Part shown: piece after piece, positions 9,646 through 19,053 of the stretch
How positions within the stretch are numbered: position 1 is the stretch's first letter
Layout of the letters: every line of letters starts with the position of its first letter
Source of the DNA: Arenibacter hampyeongensis
GTDB taxonomy: Bacteria > Bacteroidota > Bacteroidia > Flavobacteriales > Flavobacteriaceae
Direction of reading: 5' to 3'
NCBI RefSeq assembly: GCF_002909255.1
Contig: NZ_PIOB01000001.1
Coordinates: 1,116,001-1,180,000, forward strand
Length of the DNA stretch: 64,000 nt
Made by a program: the position numbers and the translations under genes
The notes under the pieces: generated by a model
Told to the model about the DNA's origin: nothing
Databases searched by the model: none
What the model saw: only the letters and a program-made list of their open reading frames with translations

Positions 9646-11988
9646 ATGAAACAAAAAGTTGGTATAGTAGTTATTTTATTGGGCTTGGTTGCTTTATTGT
9701 TTGCATTTAAATCGGGATTTTTTAAAACTTCCCAGGATGGGTACATCAATCAAAAGCTGCCAGAAGTCGTGGACTATAATTTCCATATAAAGCCTATTCT
9801 TTCGGATAATTGCTATACCTGTCATGGCCCTGATGCCAATAAGCGAAAAGCGGGCCTACGTCTGGACCTGGAGGAGGCCGCATTGTCACAATTGCCGGAG
9901 AATCCCGGTAAGTTTGCCATTGTAGCCGGAAAGCCTGGTCATAGTCTTTTGTACCAGCATGTGGTTTCCGATGACCCAAAGCAGTTGATGCCTCCGCCGG
10001 ATTCCCAATTGGCACTGAATTCCTATGAAAAGAAACTTTTAAAAAAATGGATAGAACAAGGCGCCAAGTTTGAAAAACATTGGGCCTTTATCCCGCCCAA
10101 GAAAGCGGACCTGCCAAAAACGGAACTGGCGGATTGGGTCCAAAATGAAATCGATGCCTTTATTTTGGAAAAGATGGAGGAGAACGATCTGGTTCCGTCC
10201 CAAAAAGCGGAAGAACACACACTGATCAGACGAATGAGTTTGGACCTTACTGGGCTGCCGCCAAATGCCAAACAGGTCCAGCACTATCTTTCCAATTCCA
10301 AGGTGGATGTTTTGGAACAGGCCATAGATGAGTTTTTAGCCTCCCCCGCATATGGGGAGCGAATGACCCAAGTCTGGTTGGATGTGGCGAGATATGCGGA
10401 TTCACATGGCTATCAAGATGACAGCTATAGGAGTATGTGGCCCTGGCGCGATTGGGTGATCCATGCTTTTAACAACAACCTGCCCTATGATGAGTTCTTG
10501 ACCATGCAAATGGCTGGCGATCTGATGCCCAATGCGAATAAGGAGCAAATTTTGGCTACCGGATTCAATAGGAACCACCCTATAACCCAAGAGGGCGGTG
10601 TAATCCAGGATGAATACCAATCCTATTATGTGGTGGATCGTACCAATACCTTAGGGAAGGGCATTTTGGGCCTTACCCTGGAATGCGCCAAATGTCACGA
10701 CCATAAATACGATCAGTTATCCCAACAAAATTATTTTGAAATCTATTCCTTCTTCAACAATGTTAATGAAAAAGGCCTGCGTATGGATGCGGTACAAGCT
10801 GCCAATCAGAAATATTTTGCAGACGCACCATTCATGACCATTACCGATAAAGAGTCCAAAGGGGTTCTATCCTTTATCAATAAGGCTGAAGGAGAAGCGG
10901 TCAAGGTGATGGTCATGAACGACTCCACACCTAGAAAGACATATATTTTCAATCGTGGCGAATATGACAGTCCAGGAGAGGAAGTGACCCCCAGTGCTCC
11001 TGAAATAATATTTCCCTTTTCCGACAAACTTCCAAAAAACAGATTGGGATTGGCCCAATGGATGACCGATGAGAACAATCCATTGACCTCAAGGGTCTTT
11101 GTGAACAGGGTCTGGGGGATGTTGTTCGGGAACGGACTTGTAGTTACTGCAGAGGATTTTGGGGTACAGGGAAGTCTGCCCACCCATCCACAATTGTTGG
11201 ATTGGTTGGCGAGAGATTTTATGGATAATAATTGGGACATTAAATATTTATTAAAAAAAATAATGCTTTCCGCCACTTACCAACAAAGTTCCATTGCCAC
11301 TGAAGAGTCCAAAAAGGCGGACCCTGACAACAAGTGGCTTTCAAGATCCCCAAGATTTAGGATGAGCGGGGAGATCATTCGCGATTATGTTTTGGCTACA
11401 AGCGGGCTGTTGAACAAAGAAATTGGTGGACCCAGTGTAAAACCTTATCAGCCCCCTGGCCTTTGGGAAGAGACCAATGCTGGTGGAAATAGAGGAGTCC
11501 TTACTACCTATGTTGCCGATGAAGGCGACAAATTGTACAGACGATCCTTGTATACTTTATGGAAAAGGACATTGCCACCGCCAAGTATGTCCATTTTTGA
11601 TGCGCCAAATAGGGACATTTGCGAAGTAAGGAGACAGAAGACCAATACTCCCTTACAGGCACTGGCACTTCAGAACGACGTCCAGATGTTGGAGTCGGCT
11701 AGAGTATTGGCGGAAAATACCATTACTGATACTAAAGATGCCAAGCAATGGGTCACCACTGTTTTTCAGCGCATATTGGTTCGTAATCCCAAAGAGGAAG
11801 AAAAAAAGGTTTTGGAGGAATATTATACCGATGCCTTGGATAATTTCTTGAAGAACAAGGAAAATGCTGAAAAATTGATTGCCCAAGGCGAATATAAGAG
11901 ATTGGATACCGATCCGGCAAAAACAGCCGCACTTATGTTAACAGCACAGGTGATATATAATCTAGATGAAACAATTACCAAAGAATAA
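9646..11988 (+). CDS. PSCyt1-DUF1549-DUF1553 (planctomycete-type) cytochrome c domain protein, copy A
   Basis: The 780-residue protein has a single N-terminal membrane anchor (about 5-21, no lipobox), so it is probably periplasmic and tethered. A c-type haem motif, C56-Y-T-C-H60, begins the PSCyt1 domain and is followed by GPDANKRKAGLRLD. DUF1549 (PSCyt2) follows from about 150, with a second haem-type motif C347-A-K-C-H351 (ECAKCHDHKYDQ). DUF1553 fills about 480-730, including RVFVNRVWGMLFG and the C-terminal TNTPLQALALQND. The family is abundant in Planctomycetes and has no firmly established reaction. It starts an operon with genes at 11994, 13458 and 14924 (gaps 5, 3 and 29 bases). A paralogue of the same architecture, with a lipobox instead of this anchor, lies at 50965. 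A redox role is inferred from the haem motifs. Confidence 0.92.
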   Translation: MKQKVGIVVILLGLVALLFAFKSGFFKTSQDGYINQKLPEVVDYNFHIKPILSDNCYTCHGPDANKRKAGLRLDLEEAALSQLPENPGKFAIVAGKPGHSLLYQHVVSDDPKQLMPPPDSQLALNSYEKKLLKKWIEQGAKFEKHWAFIPPKKADLPKTELADWVQNEIDAFILEKMEENDLVPSQKAEEHTLIRRMSLDLTGLPPNAKQVQHYLSNSKVDVLEQAIDEFLASPAYGERMTQVWLDVARYADSHGYQDDSYRSMWPWRDWVIHAFNNNLPYDEFLTMQMAGDLMPNANKEQILATGFNRNHPITQEGGVIQDEYQSYYVVDRTNTLGKGILGLTLECAKCHDHKYDQLSQQNYFEIYSFFNNVNEKGLRMDAVQAANQKYFADAPFMTITDKESKGVLSFINKAEGEAVKVMVMNDSTPRKTYIFNRGEYDSPGEEVTPSAPEIIFPFSDKLPKNRLGLAQWMTDENNPLTSRVFVNRVWGMLFGNGLVVTAEDFGVQGSLPTHPQLLDWLARDFMDNNWDIKYLLKKIMLSATYQQSSIATEESKKADPDNKWLSRSPRFRMSGEIIRDYVLATSGLLNKEIGGPSVKPYQPPGLWEETNAGGNRGVLTTYVADEGDKLYRRSLYTLWKRTLPPPSMSIFDAPNRDICEVRRQKTNTPLQALALQNDVQMLESARVLAENTITDTKDAKQWVTTVFQRILVRNPKEEEKKVLEEYYTDALDNFLKNKENAEKLIAQGEYKRLDTDPAKTAALMLTAQVIYNLDETITKE

Positions 11989-11993
11989 CGATT

Positions 11994-13454
11994 ATGGAAG
12001 AAGACAAATCAAAATCTGAAAATCCACTTAAAGTAAACCGTAGGCACTTCTTTTCTCAATTGAGTGTTGGGATCGGTTCTTTGGCTTTAGGGTCATTGTT
12101 GATTCCAGATCTGTTTAAAGGAGGTAAGGGGCCATTGGCCAGTCAGCCACTTGGTATTCCCCATTTTGCACCAAAGGCCAAACGGGTAATCTATTTGTTT
12201 CAATCAGGGGCCCCGTCACAATTGGAGTCGTTCGATTATAAACCTACCTTAACCAAACGGATGGGGGAGGATTTACCGGAATCCATACGAAATGGCCAAC
12301 GACTTACTGGTATGACCTCTGGTCAGGATAAATTTCCATTGATGCCTTCAGCTGCCAAATTTGCCCAACATGGTAAAAGTGGTGCTTGGGTAAGCGAATT
12401 TTTTCCTCATATTGCCAAAATTGCGGACGAGATATGTATTGTAAGGAGTATGCACACCGAGGCTATCAATCACGATCCGGCCATCACCTTTTTTCAGACG
12501 GGTAGTCAACAATCCGGAAGGCCCAGTATGGGTTCCTGGATGAGTTATGGTTTGGGCAGTGAAAATCAAAATTTACCTTCCTTTGTGGTGCTTACCTCTA
12601 GGGGAAAAGGTAATAGTCAAGGCCTATATTCCAAGTTATGGTCCAGTGGCTTTCTGGATTCCAAGCATCAAGGGGTACTGTTGCGCTCTGGAAAAGATCC
12701 AGTTTTATATTTAAACGACCCGGACGGACTATCGCGTTCAGATAAGCGTCATTTATTAGATCATGTATCCTCACTTAATAAAATACATCATGTTGAAACT
12801 GGGGACGATGAGATAGAATCAAGGATTGCCCAGTATGAAATGGCCTATAGAATGCAAATGTCCGTACCGGATGTTATGGATATTAAGAAAGAACCAGAAT
12901 CCATTATAAAATTATATGGAGAAGATTCCCAAGTTCCTGGGACCTATGCCGCCAATTGTCTTCAGGCCCGTAGGCTTGCAGAGAGTGGAGTGCGTTTTAT
13001 TCAATTGTACCATCAGGGTTGGGATCAGCATGGCAATCTGCCCAATGAAATGGCAGGACAGGCCAAGGATGTAGATCAGGCTTCGGCCGCACTTATCCTG
13101 GATCTAAAGCAACGTGGAATGTTGGAGGATACCTTGGTTATTTGGGGTGGAGAGTTTGGAAGGACCAACTATTGCCAAGGAAATTTTGATCCTAAAAATT
13201 ACGGTAGGGACCATCACCCTAGAGCCTTTAGTATATGGATGGCCGGTGGTGGTATAAAACCTGGCATTACCTATGGTGAAACCGATGAATTTGGATATAA
13301 TATTGTAAAGAATCCGGTTCATATCAACGATTTTCACGCTACTATAATGAATAATTTGGGACTGGATCACGAACAATTAATTTATAAATACCAAGGCCGT
13401 CGCTTTAGGCTTACAGATGTTGCCGGTAATGTTGTAAATGATATCTTAACATAG
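11994..13454 (+). CDS. DUF1501 protein, Tat-exported, copy A
   Basis: The 486-residue product has a twin-arginine signal (NRRHFFSQL, R16-R17) followed by a hydrophobic stretch, so it is exported folded, which fits a cofactor-containing protein. DUF1501 belongs to the alkaline-phosphatase/sulfatase fold superfamily. Visible family landmarks are GAPSQLESFDYKP (about 74-86), ARRLAESGVRFIQLYHQGWDQHG (about 323-345), LVIWGGEFGRT (about 381-391) and GRDHHPRAFSIWMAGGG. Its reaction is unknown. It sits 5 bases after the cytochrome gene and 3 before the DUF2231 gene; the DUF1549/DUF1553 plus DUF1501 pairing is a recurring arrangement in Planctomycetes, so a complex or a shared substrate is likely. A paralogue is at 53773. 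Confidence 0.92.
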   Translation: MEEDKSKSENPLKVNRRHFFSQLSVGIGSLALGSLLIPDLFKGGKGPLASQPLGIPHFAPKAKRVIYLFQSGAPSQLESFDYKPTLTKRMGEDLPESIRNGQRLTGMTSGQDKFPLMPSAAKFAQHGKSGAWVSEFFPHIAKIADEICIVRSMHTEAINHDPAITFFQTGSQQSGRPSMGSWMSYGLGSENQNLPSFVVLTSRGKGNSQGLYSKLWSSGFLDSKHQGVLLRSGKDPVLYLNDPDGLSRSDKRHLLDHVSSLNKIHHVETGDDEIESRIAQYEMAYRMQMSVPDVMDIKKEPESIIKLYGEDSQVPGTYAANCLQARRLAESGVRFIQLYHQGWDQHGNLPNEMAGQAKDVDQASAALILDLKQRGMLEDTLVIWGGEFGRTNYCQGNFDPKNYGRDHHPRAFSIWMAGGGIKPGITYGETDEFGYNIVKNPVHINDFHATIMNNLGLDHEQLIYKYQGRRFRLTDVAGNVVNDILT

Positions 13455-13457
13455 TAT

Positions 13458-14894
13458 ATGGCTCAAAAAAATAGTTCTCCATGGGTCGATTATGTTATTT
13501 TCGGTCTTACTGTATTTCTTGTATTCTGTTTAATTTTCGAATCTTTTATTGATCTTCCCAGTCTTGTGGCATGGTTGGGGCGCTGGCATCCCCTAATTCT
13601 ACATTTTCCCATAGTGCTTTTGTTAATGGCTGCTGCAATTGGCCTATTCAATAGAATAGTGCCCAAACTATTGCTAACGATTGCCACATTGTCCGCCTTG
13701 GTTACGGCCATTACAGGATTCTTTTTGGGAACAGAAACGGTACCTAAGGGAGACCTTATTTTATGGCATCAATGGATGGGGGCGGGCGTTGCATTTTTGG
13801 CGGTTTTGTGGTATTGGTTGAGTACTAATCATTTACAACAAACTTATTTGGTCAAAGGTATTCAGGTGATATTGATTCTCTTGGTTGGTTTCACTGGCCA
13901 TTTTGGAGGAATGATTACCCATGGCGAGGACTTTCTCGCCATGCCGCGAAGTAAGAAATTGGAAAAAATTCCCGAAAATCCATTGATATATGAACATATA
14001 GTTCACAGGGTGTTGGACAATAGTTGTATAGGTTGCCATAATCCCAACAAGTCAAAAGGAGAGCTTTTAATGACAAGTATTGGAGAACTAATTAAAGGGG
14101 GTGAAAGTGGTCCCGCTTTGGTTGTTGGCGACCCAGTTAATAGTGAATTAATTAGGCGCTTGCATTTGCCCATGGAGGATGAGGAACATATGCCCCCTGA
14201 TGGCAAGAAACCATTATCCGACAACGAAATACAGATCTTGGAACGCTGGATAGCCTTGGGCGCCTCGGACACCTTAAAGTTAAGTGATTTGGACAACAGT
14301 GAACCTCTAGCGGGGATGGTCAAAAAAATGATGGAGGAAGGAACATCGAATTCATGGGCAAAACTTCCAAAAGTAGCGGATAGTACCTTGCAGAATTTGG
14401 CGTCGGATTACGTTACTATACAAAGGATTAGCAGTAATTCACAAGCATTGAGTATATCCGTGTTTTTGCCGCCGGATTACGATCCGAAAAATATAACGGA
14501 CTTAAAACGGATTTCTAATAATATCATTGAATTAGATCTGAGCGGAATCCCCATTGGAGAAAAGGAAATGGAATTTGTGGCAATGTGCAAAAATTTGGAA
14601 TGGTTGGAAGTGGACCGTACTCCTCTCACCGATACGGAGTTTGATAAATTAAAGGGTCTTGCCCAGCTAAGAGTTCTAAAGGCTTATGAAACTGGTATTA
14701 CCGATAAAAGTGTCGCCGTTCTAAAGGATTTTAAAGGGCTAAAAAGTCTTTACTTATGGGAGACACAAATTTCTGAAGTGGGATTCACCGAGCTAAAGGA
14801 AGCATTGCCCAATCTAATATTAGACCACGGAATTGATCCAGAGCTCAAAAGGGAATTTATCGAGAAAGACACTATTGTGGATAGTATACAGTAA
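13458..14894 (+). CDS. DUF2231 membrane protein fused to cytochrome c and leucine-rich repeats, copy A
   Basis: The 478-residue protein has an N-terminal transmembrane segment (12-28) followed by a DUF2231 four-helix bundle (about 40-145). Histidines stand at bundle positions H44, H49, H104, H148 and H155 (GRWHPLILHFPI, LWHQW, GHFGGMITHG). A soluble planctomycete-type cytochrome c domain then follows with C190-I-G-C-H194 and MPPDGKKPLSD. The C-terminal 150 residues are leucine-rich repeats (LEWLEVDRTPLTD, LRVLKAYETGITD, LKSLYLWETQISE). It is probably the membrane subunit of the redox module, passing electrons between quinone and periplasmic haem; that is inference. The extra first helix is absent from the copy at 55239. 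Coupling is tight: 3 bases from the upstream stop. Confidence 0.85.
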   Translation: MAQKNSSPWVDYVIFGLTVFLVFCLIFESFIDLPSLVAWLGRWHPLILHFPIVLLLMAAAIGLFNRIVPKLLLTIATLSALVTAITGFFLGTETVPKGDLILWHQWMGAGVAFLAVLWYWLSTNHLQQTYLVKGIQVILILLVGFTGHFGGMITHGEDFLAMPRSKKLEKIPENPLIYEHIVHRVLDNSCIGCHNPNKSKGELLMTSIGELIKGGESGPALVVGDPVNSELIRRLHLPMEDEEHMPPDGKKPLSDNEIQILERWIALGASDTLKLSDLDNSEPLAGMVKKMMEEGTSNSWAKLPKVADSTLQNLASDYVTIQRISSNSQALSISVFLPPDYDPKNITDLKRISNNIIELDLSGIPIGEKEMEFVAMCKNLEWLEVDRTPLTDTEFDKLKGLAQLRVLKAYETGITDKSVAVLKDFKGLKSLYLWETQISEVGFTELKEALPNLILDHGIDPELKREFIEKDTIVDSIQ

Positions 14895-14923
14895 TTTCGT
14901 AAGTAGATTAATAATTACTTAGG

Positions 14924-15934
14924 ATGTATATTACTTTTCGTATTCCAATTGTCATTTTACTATTTGTCTTTCATTCCATATCGATCGCCCAAACCAGGTA
15001 TGAGTATGCCCATCAACAAATGGGTACCCAAATTGGGTTGGTATTCTATCAAAATGAAAGCGATGCGGGAAGGGCAGATTCAATAGCTGAATTGGTATTC
15101 AAGAGAATAGATGAACTGAATGGCACTTTAAGCAATTATCTGCCAGAAAGTGAAATTAACAGGCTTAGCAGTAGTCCAAATATAAACGTCACGGTTAGCG
15201 ATGACCTGTTTCGACTAATGCAGATTTCTGTCGTCTATGCCGCAAGGACCAATGGAGCCTTCGATATTACTCTTGGACCATTAATTGAACTTTGGAGAAA
15301 AGCCAGGCAAAACAAGGAAGTACCTTTAATTGGAGAAATGCAGCTTGCCATAAAAAGTATAGGTTATGGCAATTTGGAATTCCCCGCTGGGAATATCATA
15401 AAACTTAGTAAGGAAGGCATGCGATTGGATGTTGGCGGGATAGGCAAGGGGTTTGCCGCAGATGAGGCGATCAATTTATTAAAAAGGCATGGTATAACAG
15501 CTGCCTTGGTGGATATGGGTGGCGATATCACGGTTAGCGATGCCCCGCCCAATAAGAAGTTTTGGGTTTTAGGCTTTAGTTATATCGATAAAAATGGGGG
15601 TGAAGTCTTCCAAAAAATAAAGTTGAAAAATCAGGCAGTGGCCACTTCGGGAGATTTATATCAGTATGCCATGATTGATGGAAAACGATATTCCCACATT
15701 ATAGACCCTTACAGTGGTAAGGCGCTGAACAATAATATTCAGGTAACGACAATTGCTCCCAATGGAACTATGGCCGATGCCTATGCCTCTGCTTTAAGTG
15801 TCCTAGGTGTTGTGAATGGTAAGCAATTTATTCAAGAAACCCCTAATTTAGAGGTCTTCATGGTCGAGGATGTCCCTGGGGCATACCAGCAGTGGAATAG
15901 TTCTGGATTTTTGAATTATATAATGGAGGATTGA
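14924..15934 (+). CDS. apbE: FAD:protein FMN transferase (ApbE)
   Basis: ApbE attaches FMN covalently, through a phosphodiester bond, to Ser/Thr of extracytoplasmic flavoproteins, using FAD and Mg2+. The 336-residue product has a cleavable signal peptide (about 1-22, ending SIAQ). Family motifs are visible: RLDVGGIGKGFAADEA (about 167-182), VDMGGDITV (about 196-204), SHIIDPYSGKAL (about 258-269), and the C-terminal metal-binding stretch TIAPNGTMADAYASALSVLG. It lies 29 bases after the DUF2231 gene and is probably the fourth gene of the redox operon. No clear flavinylation target motif was seen in the three upstream proteins, so its substrate may be encoded elsewhere. The second redox module lacks an apbE. 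Confidence 0.92.
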   Translation: MYITFRIPIVILLFVFHSISIAQTRYEYAHQQMGTQIGLVFYQNESDAGRADSIAELVFKRIDELNGTLSNYLPESEINRLSSSPNINVTVSDDLFRLMQISVVYAARTNGAFDITLGPLIELWRKARQNKEVPLIGEMQLAIKSIGYGNLEFPAGNIIKLSKEGMRLDVGGIGKGFAADEAINLLKRHGITAALVDMGGDITVSDAPPNKKFWVLGFSYIDKNGGEVFQKIKLKNQAVATSGDLYQYAMIDGKRYSHIIDPYSGKALNNNIQVTTIAPNGTMADAYASALSVLGVVNGKQFIQETPNLEVFMVEDVPGAYQQWNSSGFLNYIMED

Positions 15935-15972
15935 AATAAGATTGTAAATAATTAAAGGTTCCTTTCACTAGA

Positions 15973-16251
15973 AGTGGAACGGAAGGGGTGATTATGGTGG
16001 GTATTTGGTGTTCTGAGCTGGATCCCTTCCGACTTTTGTCCCTGAGAAAGGTCCAAAAGCCACCTTCCCTTGCCAAGGGAAGGAGCATGTTGAATGGTAT
16101 ATTGAGGAAATTAGGGATATCTTTAAGAATAGTGAAGTGGAACGAAAGGGGTGATTTGTTAAATTCGATTGGTGTTCTGGGCTGGATCCCTTCCTACTTT
16201 TGTCCCCGAAAAGGATCCAAAAGTCATATTCCCTTACCGAGGGAATGAGCA
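15973..16251 (+). repeat. Two tandem copies of a ~115-bp interspersed palindromic repeat
   Basis: Copy 1 spans 15973-16087 and copy 2 spans 16136-16251, with the same block order: AGTGGAACGNAAGGGGTGATT, then TTGGTGTTCTG, GCTGGATCCCTTCC, ACTTTTGTCCC, TCCAAAAG, and a closing hairpin. In copy 1 that hairpin is TTCCCTTGCCAAGGGAA (7-base arms); in copy 2 it is TTCCCTTACCGAGGGAA. CTTTTG and CAAAAG form a second stem. No gene is visible between the apbE stop and 16309. The copies may act as structured RNA or terminator for apbE, or may be a non-autonomous repeat family; the first block recurs at 23300. Confidence 0.75.
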
Positions 16252-16309
16252 AATATTTTAGTTGTTATAATGTGGTCCAACACTAGTTATACATGAAGTT
16301 AGAAGTTAT

Positions 16310-17494
16310 ATGAATACAATTGAAAAAATAAAACAACTGGCAAAAACATATTCTTCAGAATTCATTGGAATCCGAAGGTTTCTTCACCAGCACCCGGAAC
16401 TGTCGTTTAAAGAGTATGAGACTTGCTCTTATGTACGGCAGCAGCTTATGGCAATTGGTATTCACAAAATAGAATCTGTGGCAAAAACTGGGTTATTGGC
16501 CACTATTAATGGTACCGATAAAGGAAAAACCATCCTTCTTAGGGCGGATATGGATGCTCTGCCCATTAATGAAGAAAATACTGTGGAATACGCTTCCCAA
16601 AATAAAGGGGTTATGCATGCCTGCGGGCATGATGTGCATATGACTTCTTTGTTGTTGACCGCTAAAATTCTATTTGAGCTTAGGAATGAATTTTCTGGAA
16701 CTATAAAATTATTATTTCAACCAGGTGAGGAACTAATGCCGGGAGGGGCAACCTTGGTCATGAAAGAGGTCGCTTATAAGACATTGGGTTCCATTCCCCA
16801 TTTGGGACAGCATGTAATGCCAAACCTTCCCGTTGGCAAGGTGGGTTTTAGACCTGGACTATTTATGGCCAGTATGGATGAGATTTATATTACAGTGATA
16901 GGGAAGGGAGGGCATGCCGCAGTGCCGGAAGAATGTATAGATCCCATTCTAATTGCTTCCCATATTATTGTAGCTGCCCAACAAGTGGTCAGTAGAATGG
17001 CATCGCCAAAAACTCCCAGTGTATTGTCTTTTGGGCGTATTATTGGCGATGGAGCCAATAACGTTATTCCGGACAAGGTAACTATTGAAGGTACTTTTAG
17101 GACTTATGATGAAGTTTGGAGAACGGAAGCCATAGAAAAACTCACCAAGATGGTAAAATCCATTGCAGAGGGGATGGGTGCGGAATGCTTAGTGGATATT
17201 CCAAGGGGATATCCCCACCTTAAAAATGACCTAACCCTGACCAACTCCATGAAACAGGGTGCTATATCTTTCCTTGGGGAGGATAATGTGGAAGACCTGG
17301 ATTTATGGATGGCCGCCGAAGATTTTGCCTACTACACCCAAAAAAATCAGGCCTGCTTTTATTTATTGGGCGTAGGGAATACAGAAATCGGCATTACTTC
17401 CGGATTACATACCCCAACCTTTAATATAGATGAAACGGCTCTGGAAACAGGAGGTGGATTAATGGCATGGCTGGCTATGGAGTCTCTGGCATAG
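16310..17494 (+). CDS. M20-family amidohydrolase (N-acyl-amino-acid or hippurate hydrolase type)
   Basis: This cytoplasmic, 394-residue, zinc-dependent enzyme would cleave N-acyl amino acids (hippurate hydrolase/aminoacylase/IAA-amino-acid hydrolase group, subfamily M20D). Metal-binding motifs are present: H103-A-C-G-H107-D108, FQPGEE near 140, and the C-terminal HTPTFNIDE where the last His ligand is expected. The bacterial dimerisation lid (GKGGHAAVPEECIDPI, about 197-212) is intact. There is no signal peptide. It stands alone between the repeat block at 15973 and the convergent two-component genes. The exact acyl substrate cannot be told from sequence. Confidence 0.9.
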   Translation: MNTIEKIKQLAKTYSSEFIGIRRFLHQHPELSFKEYETCSYVRQQLMAIGIHKIESVAKTGLLATINGTDKGKTILLRADMDALPINEENTVEYASQNKGVMHACGHDVHMTSLLLTAKILFELRNEFSGTIKLLFQPGEELMPGGATLVMKEVAYKTLGSIPHLGQHVMPNLPVGKVGFRPGLFMASMDEIYITVIGKGGHAAVPEECIDPILIASHIIVAAQQVVSRMASPKTPSVLSFGRIIGDGANNVIPDKVTIEGTFRTYDEVWRTEAIEKLTKMVKSIAEGMGAECLVDIPRGYPHLKNDLTLTNSMKQGAISFLGEDNVEDLDLWMAAEDFAYYTQKNQACFYLLGVGNTEIGITSGLHTPTFNIDETALETGGGLMAWLAMESLA

Positions 17495-17703
17495 ACCGTT
17501 ATTGTTCATGTAGATTACGGACAGGTTATTCTACGGTTAGGCCCTCAGTCAGGACCGATTGAACTTCCTTTTGGTCCAACTCCTCGTCCAAACGATGTTA
17601 ATGTTGTGCATTAAATCCAATTTTACTTTAAACATGTTTATGGGCAATAAAAAGGATATGTACTTATTATCCAATTAAGTGGTACGGATATGAAAAAATT
17701 GTT

Positions 17704-19053
17704 TTAAAACAACAAGGTAAAGGTGGTGTACTTGTCAGGAATTGAATTCACCTTTAAATTGCCGCCGTGCATCCGTAATATCTGTTTGGATAGACTTAAC
17801 CCGACCCCCGTTCCGGAATTTTTAGTGGTGAAAAATGGGACAAAGATTTCGTTTATCAATTCTGCAGGTATACCAGGGCCATTGTCCTTTACCTCAATAT
17901 ATTTATGCCCTGATTTATTGATTCCGGCCATCAATTTTATGGAACTGTTTTTTTGCTGTTCCAGGGATTGGAGTGCATTTCTACACAAATTGATCAAGAC
18001 CTGGGTTATTTGTTTTTCATCAATAAAAAGTTCCAAGTCCTGGGTGTGCATTCGCATTTCAATGGACGTATTTGAAAATTCTTTGTCTTGCCCTACCAAT
18101 AATATTACTTTCTCCAATAAATTATGTACACGAACAATTTTTTTATCCGGCATAGGAACATTTAAAAAACTGCGGTATGATTGCACGAAACTCATTAAAT
18201 TAGTTCCTTGATCTTTTATCACTTCCAGGCCCTTTATGGTGTTTTCCAAACGTTTTTGATATACAGTTTCATCCACAAGGTTTTTGTCTGCCATCGTGTT
18301 ATATTTTAAAATGGAATCGGAAATGGAAGTTATTGGAGTGATGGAATTCATTATTTCATGGGTCAGAACCCTAATTAGCCTGGTCCAGGATTCGGTCTCT
18401 TTTTCGTCCAATTCCTGATGAATATCTTGGATGACCACCAATAACAATTCTTGTCCATCCATATTAAAGGAAGAGGACTTTATGGCCAAATCTATTTTCT
18501 CCCGTTCATTGGTCAATTGGAGCATTCGACGTTCAAATGGCTTTAATTCACTAAATATTTGATACAAATCCTCATCTACTTGCGTTAGTTGCTTAATGTG
18601 GTTAAGGGGTGTGTAATTCAGCATTTGTTCAATTCTGGGATTGGCAAAAAGAATATGTCCTTTACTATTGATAGCTAAAATACCTATATCCGCCTGTTTT
18701 AATATTTCTTGGTAGAACCGTTCTTGGGTCTGATTTTTTAAATGAATTTTTTGAATCATTTCATTGAGCATGTTAAGACTGTGATTTAGTTCTTCTAGAG
18801 ACTTAACACTCAATTTTTCTGGAAATCTAAGGGTGAAATCCTCATTTTTTATGGCATCAAAGAAATAGGCAATTTTTCTATTGGTTTCGTTAACATATCT
18901 GATTAAATGGTAGGTTTGAAATACAAGGATGGCCAGTGATAGGGCCGCAAGGACATACTTTTCCCTGTACAGGAGAAAGGCAATTAAAACTGCTGTAATG
19001 CTTATGAGCAGCACTCTGCCAATAGTCTGGAAATAGAAGTTTTTACTCACCAT
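17704..19053 (-). CDS. Membrane sensor histidine kinase, partner of the NtrC-type regulator
   Basis: The 449-residue kinase has two closely spaced transmembrane segments near the N-terminus, a HAMP-like linker, a PAS domain (ADIGILAINSKGHILFANPR) and a HisKA-like dimerisation domain. H232 (LTHEIMNSITPI) is the predicted phosphoacceptor. The ATPase domain shows the N box (LINLCRNALQSL), G1 (DNGPGIP) and G2 (NSGTGVGLSLSKQ). ATG at 19053 is chosen as start because it overlaps the regulator stop by 11 bases and begins just before the first membrane helix; longer frames would run deep into the regulator. It presumably phosphorylates the adjacent regulator in response to an envelope or periplasmic signal, and its short periplasmic loop suggests sensing within the membrane. 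Confidence 0.9.
   Translation of the reverse strand: MVSKNFYFQTIGRVLLISITAVLIAFLLYREKYVLAALSLAILVFQTYHLIRYVNETNRKIAYFFDAIKNEDFTLRFPEKLSVKSLEELNHSLNMLNEMIQKIHLKNQTQERFYQEILKQADIGILAINSKGHILFANPRIEQMLNYTPLNHIKQLTQVDEDLYQIFSELKPFERRMLQLTNEREKIDLAIKSSSFNMDGQELLLVVIQDIHQELDEKETESWTRLIRVLTHEIMNSITPITSISDSILKYNTMADKNLVDETVYQKRLENTIKGLEVIKDQGTNLMSFVQSYRSFLNVPMPDKKIVRVHNLLEKVILLVGQDKEFSNTSIEMRMHTQDLELFIDEKQITQVLINLCRNALQSLEQQKNSSIKLMAGINKSGHKYIEVKDNGPGIPAELINEIFVPFFTTKNSGTGVGLSLSKQILRMHGGNLKVNSIPDKYTTFTLLF

Noticed and set aside
10806-11276. 156-codon minus-strand frame inside the cytochrome gene at 9646
   Set aside because: It is the antisense shadow of a strongly supported coding region with conserved motifs on the plus strand.
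15988-16252. Overlapping frames on both strands across the tandem hairpin repeats
   Set aside because: The near-palindromic repeats keep frames open in both directions; neither shows a protein motif.
17495-17703. Minus-strand pieces MFKVKLDLMHNIN and RLDEELDQKEVQSVLTEG in two frames
   Set aside because: They could be one small gene with a frameshift, but each piece is too short and no family is recognised.
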